Assembly (NCBI GenBank): GCA_019637355.1
Contig: JAHBVT010000001.1
Coordinates: forward strand, 1,953,192-2,017,191
Origin: Gemmatimonadaceae bacterium
GTDB lineage: Bacteria > Gemmatimonadota > Gemmatimonadetes > Gemmatimonadales > Gemmatimonadaceae
DNA: 64,000 bases
Direction of reading: 5' to 3'
The first letter of the stretch is position 1; every line of letters begins with the position of its first letter. The position numbers and the translations under genes were made by a program. The notes below the pieces were generated by a model that was not told the DNA's origin, searched no databases, and worked only from the letters and a program-made list of their open reading frames with translations. This document shows, one piece after another, positions 17,701 through 26,252 of this stretch.

Positions 17701-18267
17701 CTAGTCGCAGATGGCAGCGAAGAAGGCCGTCAGGTCGATCTCTAGGGCCGCTGCGGCCCCTTCGGGCAGCCACCGCAGCTGCTCGAACAGGATTTCCGGC
17801 GAGGCATCGCCCGGCTGCCAGCGTTCGACCAAGCGGGCGTCGAGGTCCACGATCCAGTACTCCGCTACCCCGGCCCGTTGGTAGAACCGGCGCTTGGTCA
17901 CGCGGTCGTAGCGCGCCGTAGAAGGCGAAAGGACCTCGATGGCGAGCGCGAGGCCGGCGACGTCCGTCCAATTGCGGAACTTGTTGACGCCGTCCCGCAG
18001 CGTCGCGACGAACAGGTCTGGCTGGACCAGAGAATCCGCCTCGAGCTCGATATCGGCAGGGGACCAGAGGAAGACGCCGAGCTGGTGCGCATCCACATAC
18101 GCGTGCAGCCGAAGGAATACCTCTCTGATAGCGAGCTGATGCTGACCCCGCGGCGCCGGCGTCACCAGCAACTCCCCATCCACGCACTCATAGCGGTTGC
18201 CGTCGTCTGGCAACGCGCGCACATCAGCAGCGGTCCAGTAGCGATCCGCGAGGGCAGGCATAGCCAT
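17701..18267 (-). CDS. Uma2-family (DUF820) putative restriction-endonuclease-fold protein
   Basis: A 188-residue Uma2/DUF820 protein. The start is placed at 18267 ('MAMPALADRYWTAADV') because the 25 upstream residues are not family-like; 18261 is equally possible. The PD-(D/E)xK-like core is visible as 'YECVDGELLVTPAPRGQHQL', 'LVQPDLFVA', 'LAIEVLSPSTARYDRVTKRR' and 'AEYWIVDLDARLVERW'. These genes are abundant in cyanobacteria and Gemmatimonadota and are often linked to mobile DNA, but their substrate is unknown. It stands alone between grpE and cinA. Confidence 0.85.
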   Translation of the reverse strand: MAMPALADRYWTAADVRALPDDGNRYECVDGELLVTPAPRGQHQLAIREVFLRLHAYVDAHQLGVFLWSPADIELEADSLVQPDLFVATLRDGVNKFRNWTDVAGLALAIEVLSPSTARYDRVTKRRFYQRAGVAEYWIVDLDARLVERWQPGDASPEILFEQLRWLPEGAAAALEIDLTAFFAAICD

Positions 18268-18369
18268 AGGGTACGCTCGGCCGAGGGAAAAAGTAAAGAG
18301 GGCACGGACCCAAACTGCGGCCCTGCCCTCCAGGTGAATCATCGCGCGATTGCCGAGCCTACCGCCGAC

Positions 18370-19620
18370 TCACCCGAGCGCCCGACGCAGCAGGTTGAGC
18401 GCCGCCTGGGCCGAGCGCTGTCGCATCTCGTGTCGGTCGCCGATAGTCGTCGTGCGCACGCTGCGGACTTCACCGCGCACATCCACCGCGAGACAAACTG
18501 TGCCCACCGGCTTCTCGGGCGTCCCGCCACCCGGCCCCGCCACACCCGTAATGCTCACGCCAACGTCCACGCCGAAGCGCGCGCGCACGCCGGCGGCCAT
18601 CTCGCGTGCAGTCTCTTCACTCACCGCTCCGTGCGCCGCGAGCGTGGACTCCTGCACGCCGAGTTCGCGCACCTTCACCGCATTGGCGTAGGCGATGGTC
18701 CCGCCGTCGACGACGTCGCTGGAGCCCGGAATCGCGGTGAGGCGCATCCCGAGCATCCCGCCGGTGCAACTCTCGGCCACGGCGATGCGCATCGTGCGCG
18801 CGCGCAGCGCCTGCAGGACGACGGCGGCGAGGTCGTCCTCATCGGCGCCGTACACCCAGAGTCCGACCTTCGCCCTGATGGCCGCGTCGGCCGCATCGAG
18901 CAGCTCCACGGCGCGTGCCTCCGGCTCGTCCCAGACGCTCAGGCGCAGGTCCACGCCCTCCCAGCCCGGCAGGTAGGCCAGGCGCGTGCCGAGCGGATCC
19001 TTGGCGAGCTCCGCCAGTTCGTCGGCCAGCTTGCTCTCGGCGATGCCCGTCGTGCGCAGCGTCCGCGAGCGCACCACCAGCGCCGCCGCCGCACCGCGGC
19101 GCGCGAGCAATCGCGGCATCAGCTGCTCGCGTGCCATTCCGCGGAACTCGCGCGGCACGCCGGGCAGCATCGCGCACCAGCGGCCCTGGTCGTCCTCGAG
19201 CCAGATGCCGGGCGCCGAGCCGTGGTCGTTGCGGAGGATCTCGGCGCCGCTAGGAATCAGTGCCTGGTTGCGATTGGCGGCGGGGAGTTCCCCGGGCCAG
19301 CCTCGCTTGGCCCAACGTTCCTTGAGATCCTGCAGGATGCCTTCGTCGAGCGTCATCCCGCGCCCGAAGAGCTCGGCGATGCTGGGCTTGGTGAGATCGT
19401 CGGCGGTGGGCCCGAGCCCGCCGCTGGTAATCACCGCCCCGGTGCGTTCGAGCGCCACGCGCACGGCGTCGGCGATCTCCTCAGGCCCGTCCCCGACGGT
19501 GGCGCGATGCACCACGCGGATGCCCTGCGCCGCAGCCTCGCGGGCGAAGTACGCGGAGTTGGTGTCGACCGTATAGCCGAGCAACAGCTCGTTGCCGATA
19601 CTGACGAGTTCAACGTCCAC
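18370..19620 (-). CDS. cinA: CinA: competence/damage-inducible protein with nicotinamide-nucleotide amidase domain
   Basis: A 416-residue full-length CinA. The N-terminal molybdopterin-binding-like domain, an ADP-ribose pyrophosphatase in characterised homologues, begins 'ELVSIGNELLLGYTVDTN' and has 'VITSGGLGPTADDLTKP'. The C-terminal PncC-type amidase domain carries 'AESCTGGMLGMRLTAIPGSS' and 'GVSITGVAGPGGGTPEKPVG'. Together they repair and recycle pyridine nucleotides. Its first codons overlap the end of pgsA by 11 bases, so it is the last gene of the minus-strand run that starts at dnaX. Confidence 0.94.
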   Translation of the reverse strand: MDVELVSIGNELLLGYTVDTNSAYFAREAAAQGIRVVHRATVGDGPEEIADAVRVALERTGAVITSGGLGPTADDLTKPSIAELFGRGMTLDEGILQDLKERWAKRGWPGELPAANRNQALIPSGAEILRNDHGSAPGIWLEDDQGRWCAMLPGVPREFRGMAREQLMPRLLARRGAAAALVVRSRTLRTTGIAESKLADELAELAKDPLGTRLAYLPGWEGVDLRLSVWDEPEARAVELLDAADAAIRAKVGLWVYGADEDDLAAVVLQALRARTMRIAVAESCTGGMLGMRLTAIPGSSDVVDGGTIAYANAVKVRELGVQESTLAAHGAVSEETAREMAAGVRARFGVDVGVSITGVAGPGGGTPEKPVGTVCLAVDVRGEVRSVRTTTIGDRHEMRQRSAQAALNLLRRALG

Positions 19621-20293
19621 TGACGAAGACGCTGCGGTGCCGCACGAGGTAGTCCCCGAGGGAGATCAGCGTGAGGGCCAGCGCCACCAGCATCGCGACC
19701 GACCCGATCGTGCCGATGAGGCGCGCGAGGAGATCCGCCGTCGGGAGGCCCCAGTACTGCTGACGGTCGATGAATAGCTTGAGGCCGAACCAGAAGAACG
19801 ACGCGCCCATCCAGGTATACTGGAACCCGGCCTTCCACTTGCCCAGCGGCTGCGCCGCAATGACCACGCCCCGCGCCTGCGCGAAGCCGCGGAACCAAGT
19901 CATAAACACCTCGCGCGCGACGATCGGCACCAACACCCACCAGGGGAAGAAGATCGGCCCCATCCCGAAGGCGACGAAGTAGTACTGCGAACGCTCCGCC
20001 ACGACGGGCAACACGCGCAGCAGCGGATCGTGGGCCGGGGCCTGCAACAGGAACATCGGCACGAAGCAACCCACGAGCAGCAGCTTGTCGGCGAGCGGGT
20101 CGAGCACCTTGCCGAGGTCGGTGATGAGGCCGCGCGCGCGGGCGATCTTGCCGTCGATGTGGTCGCTGATCGCGGTGACGAGGTACAGCGCGAAGGCAAA
20201 GAAGCGCAGCCCTACCGACTCCACGAAGGGCAGCAGCGCCAAGAACGGCGTCGCCACGATGCGCGCCGCGGAGATGAGGTTAGGGAGGTTCAC
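19610..20293 (-). CDS. pgsA: CDP-diacylglycerol-glycerol-3-phosphate 3-phosphatidyltransferase
   Basis: A 227-residue membrane enzyme making phosphatidylglycerol phosphate. The CDP-alcohol phosphotransferase signature D-x2-D-G-x2-A-R-x8-G-x3-D-x3-D is complete: 'DHIDGKIARARGLITDLGK' then 'VLDPLADK' (residues ~44-70). The N-terminus 'MNLPNLISAARIVATPFL' is typical of PgsA. It is slightly longer than the Escherichia coli enzyme (182), with an extra hydrophobic loop at 80-130. It lies 13 bases after mglA and overlaps cinA. Confidence 0.92.
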   Translation of the reverse strand: MNLPNLISAARIVATPFLALLPFVESVGLRFFAFALYLVTAISDHIDGKIARARGLITDLGKVLDPLADKLLLVGCFVPMFLLQAPAHDPLLRVLPVVAERSQYYFVAFGMGPIFFPWWVLVPIVAREVFMTWFRGFAQARGVVIAAQPLGKWKAGFQYTWMGASFFWFGLKLFIDRQQYWGLPTADLLARLIGTIGSVAMLVALALTLISLGDYLVRHRSVFVSGR

Positions 20294-20306
20294 GGCCGCT
20301 CCGCGG

Positions 20307-20984
<678 letters not shown>

Positions 20985-20996
20985 AGTCTGTTCTCC

Positions 20997-21482
20997 TTAG
21001 CCGAACAGCTGGTCGATTTCATCGTCAGCACCGGCCAGGAGGCCAGGCTGCTGCGCGCCGGTCTTGCCGCGCTGGAACACCTCGTGGAACAGCTTCGTCA
21101 GCTCGCTCACCGTGTCCTTGATCTTGAGGCGCACGAGGCCGAGCGTCGTGCGGTTGTCGAAGAGCGCCACGAGGATCACGCGGCGAGCCACGTCGGCGAG
21201 GTACATCGATTCCTTCTCGCCTTGGTGGAACAGCGAATTGAAGTCGGTCTCGCCGATGAGCTGGGCCAACTGGTCGTTGGCCGAGAAGTCGGCCGCCGTG
21301 AGCGTCGCGAAGGCCGTGGGGTCGAAGTTCGGCTGCTCGCCGACGGTCGCCACCAGCTGGCCCGAGCGGTCCACCAACAGCGCGCAACGCGCGTTGGTCT
21401 CGCCCAGGAACTTCTGCAACGCCTTGGTGATGGCGCCGAAGTCCTCTTCCGTGAATGACCAGCTTGCCGACCCGACCGCCAT
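20997..21482 (-). CDS. mglB: Roadblock/LC7 protein, MglB-type GTPase-activating partner
   Basis: A 161-residue roadblock/LC7-fold protein: 'CALLVDRSGQLVATVGE', 'TAADFSANDQLAQLIGE', 'VILVALFDNRTTLGLVRLKI'. MglB is the GAP of MglA and stays at the lagging pole. The C-terminal ~30 residues are Gln/Gly/Asp-rich, which may be a partner-binding tail. The order mglB-mglA with a 12-base spacer supports the assignment. It starts 9 bases after the stop of the small membrane protein gene. Confidence 0.9.
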   Translation of the reverse strand: MAVGSASWSFTEEDFGAITKALQKFLGETNARCALLVDRSGQLVATVGEQPNFDPTAFATLTAADFSANDQLAQLIGETDFNSLFHQGEKESMYLADVARRVILVALFDNRTTLGLVRLKIKDTVSELTKLFHEVFQRGKTGAQQPGLLAGADDEIDQLFG

Positions 21483-21491
21483 TGACCCGTC

Positions 21492-21761
21492 CTATGCGAG
21501 GGCGTTCTCGAAGCGAACCAAGAGGCGCCGCGCACGACGCCGTAACACCGGATTTTGCTCCCAACCAAGGTACTCGCGCAACAGCAGGATGGAATCTGCC
21601 GACGGCCGCCCGCTGACCCATCCCAGCGCCGCCAGCCGCTTCAGCGGCCGCGGCGAGTACAGGGCCTCCTTGTGGCGCCCCTGCTCCCGCGTCCACCAGG
21701 CGTAGCCGGCCGCCGCGCCCAGCAGCAGCCCAGCCACGAAGGCTGGCCCGCGCCCGCTCAC
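21492..21761 (-). CDS. Small membrane-anchored protein of unknown function
   Basis: An 89-residue protein with one N-terminal hydrophobic helix ('AFVAGLLLGAAAGYAWWTRE'), then a basic, helical tail ending 'RRARRLLVRFENALA'. I do not recognise a family. The GTG start overlaps the recR stop in GTGA, and mglB follows 9 bases later, so it is made together with both. The position suggests a housekeeping or polarity-related role, but that is only inference from context. Confidence 0.7.
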   Translation of the reverse strand: MSGRGPAFVAGLLLGAAAGYAWWTREQGRHKEALYSPRPLKRLAALGWVSGRPSADSILLLREYLGWEQNPVLRRRARRLLVRFENALA

Positions 21762-22345
21762 ATCGCCCGCCGGGCCGCCAGGGCCTGGACGATGGTCACG
21801 CCATCCGCGTACTCCAGGTCCCCGCCAATCGGCAGACCCCGCGCCAGCCGGCTCACCGTCGCGCCGCTGGCCCGGAGCTGCTCCTGAACATACAGCGCGG
21901 TCGCCTCGCCTTCGAGCTTGGGATTTGTGGCCAAGATCACTTCCGAGACCCCACCCGCCGCCACGCGACGGACCAGGGCCTCGACCGCGAGGTCGTCCGG
22001 GCCCACGCCGTCCAAGGGCGACAGGCGTCCACCCAGCACGTGGTACTGGCCGCGGTACTCGCCCGTGCGCTCAATAGCCGGGATGTCCGAGGCCTCCTCG
22101 ACGACGCAGATCACGCTGCGGTCCCGCCGCGGATCGGCGCAGAGCGCGCAGGGGCTCTCTTCGGTGAGGTTCCCGCAGGTCGTGCAGGGCCGCACCTTTT
22201 CGATGAGGGCCAGCACCGCCGTCGACAGTCGCCGCCCCTGCTCCGCCGGCTGGCGCAGCAGATGATAGGTCAGCCGCAAGGCCGACTTCCGACCGATGGT
22301 CGGCAGCCGCGACAGCTCGGTCACGAGATCGTCGATGGCCGACAC
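21758..22345 (-). CDS. recR: Recombination protein RecR
   Basis: A 195-residue RecFOR-pathway protein. The helix-hairpin-helix 'LSRLPTIGRKSALRLTYHLL' is at the N-terminus. The C4 zinc finger is 'CTTCGNLTEESPCALCAD' (residues ~54-71). The Toprim domain carries 'ICVVEEASDIPAIERTGEY' and ends with the Walker-B-like 'GLPIGGDLEYADGVT'. It acts with RecO to load RecA on gaps. It is 7 bases downstream of ybaB, in the widespread dnaX-ybaB-recR order. Confidence 0.96.
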   Translation of the reverse strand: MSAIDDLVTELSRLPTIGRKSALRLTYHLLRQPAEQGRRLSTAVLALIEKVRPCTTCGNLTEESPCALCADPRRDRSVICVVEEASDIPAIERTGEYRGQYHVLGGRLSPLDGVGPDDLAVEALVRRVAAGGVSEVILATNPKLEGEATALYVQEQLRASGATVSRLARGLPIGGDLEYADGVTIVQALAARRAM

Positions 22346-22352
22346 GCGTCGC

Positions 22353-22679
22353 TCAGAACGGGAGCTTGAAGGGCAGGCCGCCGAGGCCGAGACCGCCGGC
22401 GGCCGCCTTCATTTCCGACTCGGCCAGCTCGCGGCCCTTCCGCTGGGCCTCCTGCACCGCCACGGCGAGCAGGTCCTCGAGCATCTCCACGTCGGCCGGA
22501 TTTACGACCGACGGGTCGATGGAGATGCGCTTGACCGTGCCTTTGCCGTCGGCCTCGACCTTCACCATCCCGCCGCCGGCGGTGCCGGTAACGGTGAGCG
22601 CGGCGAGCTTCTCTTGCACTTCCTGCAGCTTGCCCGTCATCTGCTGGGCCTGCTGCAGCATCTTCATAAAGTCGGTCAT
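22353..22679 (-). CDS. ybaB: YbaB/EbfC nucleoid-associated protein
   Basis: A 108-residue DNA-binding protein. The ATG at 22679 is preferred: it lies one base after the dnaX stop and starts 'MTDFMKMLQQAQQMTGKLQ'. The family core 'VKVEADGKGTVKRISIDP' and the Met/Gly-rich C-terminus are present. YbaB forms dimers that coat DNA and affect expression. The conserved dnaX-ybaB-recR arrangement supports the call. Confidence 0.94.
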   Translation of the reverse strand: MTDFMKMLQQAQQMTGKLQEVQEKLAALTVTGTAGGGMVKVEADGKGTVKRISIDPSVVNPADVEMLEDLLAVAVQEAQRKGRELAESEMKAAAGGLGLGGLPFKLPF

Positions 22680-22680
22680 C

Positions 22681-24447
22681 TCAATCGAGCAGTTCGAGGT
22701 CGAGGGCATCTGCCGCCGCGGCGAGCAGCGGGCTCTGCTTGCGCAGCATCGCCATCCGGTCGGCCTTCACGGCCCCTTCGCTGAGCCGACGCGGCGCGGC
22801 GTCCGCGTCGGCGGCGTGCACGTTGAGCCGCGAGACAGTCTCGAAGCGGCGCCGCACGGCCGCGAGGATGGCCGACTCCTGCTGGACGATGAGCTCGGCC
22901 TGTGCGGCGTCATCCACCGTCAGCGTGACCACGCCGCTGGCGGTGACGGCCGTGGGCGTGGCGTGACCGAGCGCCGCCGCGAGCAGCGCACGGCCGTCAC
23001 GGACGACGCCGTCCACGATGCCCTCCCAATGCTCGACGAGCCGGTTGATCTCTAGCGGCATCGACGCGGGCTTGGCGGGCGGAGCGTCGGCGACGGCCAC
23101 GCTAGGTGCGTTGCCGGGCGGGCGCTCACGCACGGCCGCTGGCGGACGCGTGGGCACGGCCTCGGCCGCAGGACCGCTGAGGCGTTGGCTGGGAGCCGGC
23201 TCCCGGGCCACCGGCGGCGCGCTGGGGGCGGCGGCCCGCATCGGGGCGCGCTCGACGCCGCTGCCGCCACCGCCGCCACCGGCCGCGCCTCCGCGCGCGG
23301 ACGGCGACGCGCCTTCGCCACCGCCGCGGAGCAGCTCCTCGATGCTGACCGTGCGGTCCAGCAGGGCGCAACGCACGAGCAGGGTCTCGAAGAGCATCTG
23401 CTGCTGTCCGGAGCGCTTGAGGTGCGGCTCGATCTCCACGAGGAGCGAGAGCATTCGGAGCAAGTCGCCGGCCACGAAGTGCTTGGCCCGCTTGGGCAGC
23501 TCCTCGCGCAGCCGGTCGGAGACCTCGGGCAGCTGCCCGCCGAGCACCACGGCCAGCTGCGCGCGCAGCAACTCGGCGAACTCGCTGAGCAGCACGGTGA
23601 AGTCCACGCCGTGGTCGGCGAGGCGCGCCACGGCGGCGAAGACCTCGCCGGGGCGGCGTTCGATGATGAGATCGAGCAGCGCGAGATGCTCATCCTCGGG
23701 CACGAGGCCGAGGGCGTCACGCACGCGCTGCGCGGTGACCGCGCCGTCGCCCAGCGAGAGCACCTGGTCCGTGAGCGAGAGCGCGTCGCGCATCGAGCCG
23801 TCGGCGGCGCGGGCCAACATCGCCAACGCGTCCGACTCGGCGCTGATCTGCTCCTGTTCCAGCACCGCGCTGAGGCGCGCGCGGACGTCGGCTGGGCCGA
23901 TGCGCTTGAGGTCGAAGCGCTGCACGCGCGAGAGCACCGGCGCGGCGGCTTGCTGGATCTTCTGCGGCTCGGTGGTGGCGAAGACGAACACCACGCGCGG
24001 CGGCGGCTCCTCGAGGATCTTGAGCAACGCATTCCAGGCCTCGCGTGTGAGCATATGCGCCTCGTCGATGATGTAGACCTTGTAACGGTCCTCACCGGAG
24101 GGGGCGTACATCGCGCGCTCGCGCAGGTCGCGGGCGTCGTCCACGCCCCGGTTGGAGGCGGCGTCGATCTCGACGACGTCGAGCGAGGCGCCGCCGCCCC
24201 AGACGCGGGCGCAGGAGGGGCACTCGCCGCAGGGTTCTCGGTCCTCGCGGCGCCGCTCGCAGTTGAGCGCCATTGCCAGCACGCGGGCGAGGGTGGTCTT
24301 GCCCGTGCCGCGGGGCCCGCAGAAGAGGTAGGCGTGGGCGATTCGGTCCGTCAGGATCGCGTTCCGCAGGGTGTTCGCGACGTGCGACTGCACGGCCACG
24401 TCGGCGAACTTCCGGGGGCGATACTTCCGCGCGAGGGCGAGCGACAT
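22681..24447 (-). CDS. dnaX: DNA polymerase III subunit gamma/tau
   Basis: A 588-residue clamp-loader ATPase. It has Walker A 'GPRGTGKTTLARVLA' (residues ~45-60) and the zinc module 'CGECPSCARVWGG'. DEAH in 'YIIDEAHMLTREAWNALLK' and the sensor-1 stretch 'FVFATTEPQKI' follow, and domain III is present. Residues ~385-470 are a Pro/Ala/Gly-rich linker, followed by the tau C-terminal domain. I see no obvious slippery sequence for making gamma. A TAAATT box lies 8 bases before the ATG, so the operon dnaX-ybaB-recR-...-cinA may be leaderless at its head. Confidence 0.95.
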   Translation of the reverse strand: MSLALARKYRPRKFADVAVQSHVANTLRNAILTDRIAHAYLFCGPRGTGKTTLARVLAMALNCERRREDREPCGECPSCARVWGGGASLDVVEIDAASNRGVDDARDLRERAMYAPSGEDRYKVYIIDEAHMLTREAWNALLKILEEPPPRVVFVFATTEPQKIQQAAAPVLSRVQRFDLKRIGPADVRARLSAVLEQEQISAESDALAMLARAADGSMRDALSLTDQVLSLGDGAVTAQRVRDALGLVPEDEHLALLDLIIERRPGEVFAAVARLADHGVDFTVLLSEFAELLRAQLAVVLGGQLPEVSDRLREELPKRAKHFVAGDLLRMLSLLVEIEPHLKRSGQQQMLFETLLVRCALLDRTVSIEELLRGGGEGASPSARGGAAGGGGGGSGVERAPMRAAAPSAPPVAREPAPSQRLSGPAAEAVPTRPPAAVRERPPGNAPSVAVADAPPAKPASMPLEINRLVEHWEGIVDGVVRDGRALLAAALGHATPTAVTASGVVTLTVDDAAQAELIVQQESAILAAVRRRFETVSRLNVHAADADAAPRRLSEGAVKADRMAMLRKQSPLLAAAADALDLELLD

Positions 24448-24455
24448 AGGCGGTG

Positions 24456-24461
24456 AATTTA
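24456..24461 (-). promoter_or_regulatory. Candidate -10 (TAAATT) of the dnaX operon
   Basis: Minus-strand TAAATT lies eight bases before the dnaX ATG without an intervening Shine-Dalgarno. It fits the leaderless pattern seen at several other genes here. Confidence 0.4.
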
Positions 24462-24495
24462 CGCTACGGGGCGGGGTTCTGCACGAAGACTGCTG

Positions 24496-24728
24496 TTCAC
24501 CACAGAGGACACAGAGGGCACAGAGAACTGCAACGGCGAACCGCTCTTAACGCAGAGACGCAGAGGGGCGCAGAAAACTACAACTGCTTTTTGGGGGGCT
24601 CGCGCCGATAGGTCGGTGCAAGCCCCCAAAGAAGAAGCAGTTGCAGTCGCCGTGCTCTGCGCCCTCTGCGTCTCTGCGTTGAACCGGCAGTGGCAGTTCT
24701 CTGTGTCCTCTGTGCCCTCTGTGGTGAA
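24496..24728. repeat. Large nested palindromic repeat, copy 1
   Basis: A 233-base inverted repeat. The outer ends are TTCACCACAGAGG (24496-24508) and its exact complement (24716-24728). Inside, the arms carry 9-base periodic CACAGAGGG/CACAGAGAA units. An inner pair is built on AACGCAGAGACGCAGAGG, then a pair on AACTGCTT, then a central hairpin with TTGGGGG and CCCCCAA arms around a GGTCGGTGC core. It fills most of the 327-base stretch between dnaX and the SRP RNA gene. Translations such as TTEGTEDTE are artefacts. A second copy lies at 31027-31331. Confidence 0.9.
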
Positions 24729-24774
24729 AAAAAACGCGCGAGGAGCAAGCCGAACCGGCTGCTCTCTCGCGCGA

Positions 24775-24874
24775 GTGTCCCAGGTCTGACGAGGCGACGA
24801 CGACGTCACGTACCGTTGCTGCCTTTCGGCCCTGGCGGGGTTGGCGGGCCGAAGCCCCCCGGGACCTGGAACAC
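24775..24874 (-). ncRNA. ffs: Signal recognition particle RNA (small, 4.5S-type)
   Basis: The minus-strand 100-nt sequence folds as one long hairpin. The 5' end GUGUUCCAGGUC pairs with the 3' end GACCUGGGACAC. The apical part carries the Ffh-binding signature, a CCAGG / AGCA internal loop below a GCC-GAAA-GGC stem with a GNRA tetraloop. The preceding AACCCCG segment also matches other bacterial SRP RNAs. The RNA binds Ffh for co-translational membrane targeting. It lies between the palindromic repeat and the response-regulator gene. Confidence 0.9.
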
Positions 24875-24930
24875 CCGAAAGATACGCCCGCCGAGGCGCT
24901 GGCGGCACCCCGTGGGCCCGCGCCGACCCC

Positions 24931-25581
24931 CTAGCCGCGCGGTGGCGCCCCGCGCCCCGCCGGCCCCGTGTGCCGCAACGCGGCCTCCGTGCGGTTCTTC
25001 ACGCCCAGCTTCTGATAGAGGTGCTGGACGTGGAACTTCACCGTGTTCTCCGACAGCGAGAGCCGCGCCGCGATCTGCACGTTGGTCAGGCCCTCGGCCA
25101 GCAGGGCCCAGACTTCGCGCTCACGAGCGGTGAGGTCCGTTCCGCCGCCGCGCGTCGTGCGCGCCTCCAGCCAGCGCCGCGCCGCCTGCGGGAACACCAA
25201 CTGCCCCTCCACCACCTGCCGGATGGCGCTCAACGTCTGCTGCGGGCTCGCCGTCTTGAGCGCGAGGCCCTCGGCGCCCGATTCCAGCACCGAGCGGATC
25301 GTCTCGCCGTCGTGGTAAGCCGTCAGTACCAGCACGCGCGGCGCCTCGGGCATCGCCCGCAGCTCGCCGATGATCTCGGTGGCACGCAGGCCCCCGAGCT
25401 CGTAGTCGAGCACGACGACCTCGGGCGTGTGACGGCGCACCAGCGCGACGACCTCGGCACCGTCCGTGGTGGCGCCCACGACCTGCATATCGCGCTCGCT
25501 GTCGAGCAACGCACGCAGGCCCTCGAGCACGATGCCGTGGTCGTCGGCGAGCACGATGCTGATCTGTCGGTCGTGGGTCAC
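24931..25581 (-). CDS. LuxR/NarL-family response regulator
   Basis: A 216-residue two-component regulator. The receiver has the acidic pair in 'IVLADDHGIVLEGLRALL', the phospho-acceptor Asp in 'VVVLDYELGG' (near residue 58), and a conserved switch Thr in 'VLVLTAYHDGE'. The LuxR HTH at ~150-205 reads 'LTAREREVWALLAEGLTNVQ' then 'LSLSENTVKFHVQHLY'. The GTG start at 25581 overlaps the kinase stop as GTGA; the longer open frame upstream is antisense noise. It is the output of the kinase encoded immediately upstream. Confidence 0.93.
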   Translation of the reverse strand: MTHDRQISIVLADDHGIVLEGLRALLDSERDMQVVGATTDGAEVVALVRRHTPEVVVLDYELGGLRATEIIGELRAMPEAPRVLVLTAYHDGETIRSVLESGAEGLALKTASPQQTLSAIRQVVEGQLVFPQAARRWLEARTTRGGGTDLTAREREVWALLAEGLTNVQIAARLSLSENTVKFHVQHLYQKLGVKNRTEAALRHTGPAGRGAPPRG

Positions 25582-26252
25582 GAGTCGGCGGGGACGGTCA
25601 CGGTGAGTGTGGTGCCTTTGCCGGGAACGGAGGTAATGGCGAAATGGCCGCCGAGCATCGCGACCCGGTCCTGGATGCCGCGCAAGCCGAAGTGCCCGCC
25701 CTCGACGCCGACGTCGGCCTCGCGCGCGAGCACCGACGACGAATCGAAGCCCCGGCCGTCGTCGGTGACGATCATCCGCAGATCGTTGTCCACGCGCTCG
25801 ACGGTCACGGCCTGCCGTGTGGCCATCGCGTGCCGATGCCCGTTGGCCAGCGCCTCCTGCAGGATGCGGTACAGGGCGATCTTCACCGGCAACGAGCACT
25901 CGCCCAGCGATTCCTCGAACGAGCACTCCACCGCCTGATCGGTCATCGCCTCGTGCTGCACGGTGAGGCCCTCGAGGATGGCTTCGAGCGGGCGGCGCTC
26001 GAATCCCGGCGGGCGGAACACGCCGATGAGCGTGCGGATCTCTCCCAGCGCGCGCTCGAGCAGCGCCGCCGCTTGGCCGGCGCGTCGTGCCGCATCCGGC
26101 TGCGCCGCCAGATCGCGCTCCAGCAGCTGCAGGTGCGAGACGGCCGCGAAGATGTCCTGCACCGGGCCATCGTGCATATCGAGCACGATGCGTTGCAGCT
26201 CCCGCTCGCCCGCGGCCAGCAGGCGCCGCGACGCGGCGGCGCCCTCACTCAC
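25578..26252 (-). CDS. Sensor-less NarL-type histidine kinase (HisKA_3)
   Basis: A 224-residue cytosolic kinase. The phospho-His is in 'LQRIVLDMHDGPVQDIFAA' (residues ~18-36), the HisKA_3 dimerisation motif. The GHKL ATPase has 'ALYRILQEALANGHRHA', 'MIVTDDGRGFD' and 'GHFGLRGIQDRVAMLGG'. No input domain or membrane span precedes the His box, so the signal must come from a partner or from the cytosol. The GTG start at 26252 overlaps the aldolase stop as GTGA. Both overlaps make aldolase, kinase and regulator one coupled unit. Confidence 0.9.
   Translation of the reverse strand: MSEGAAASRRLLAAGERELQRIVLDMHDGPVQDIFAAVSHLQLLERDLAAQPDAARRAGQAAALLERALGEIRTLIGVFRPPGFERRPLEAILEGLTVQHEAMTDQAVECSFEESLGECSLPVKIALYRILQEALANGHRHAMATRQAVTVERVDNDLRMIVTDDGRGFDSSSVLAREADVGVEGGHFGLRGIQDRVAMLGGHFAITSVPGKGTTLTVTVPADS

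Noticed and set aside
17878-19623. 581-codon plus-strand frame opposite Uma2 and cinA
   Set aside because: No domain visible and Arg/Ala/His-rich; cinA is unambiguous on the other strand.
22681-24447. Possible programmed frameshift in dnaX producing gamma
   Set aside because: No A-rich slippery heptamer was seen in this GC-rich gene; only full-length tau is supported.
24459-24908. Frame encoding FFTTEGTEDTE... over the palindrome
   Set aside because: A well-known type of spurious protein that comes from translating CACAGAGG-type repeats; also seen at 31011-31331.
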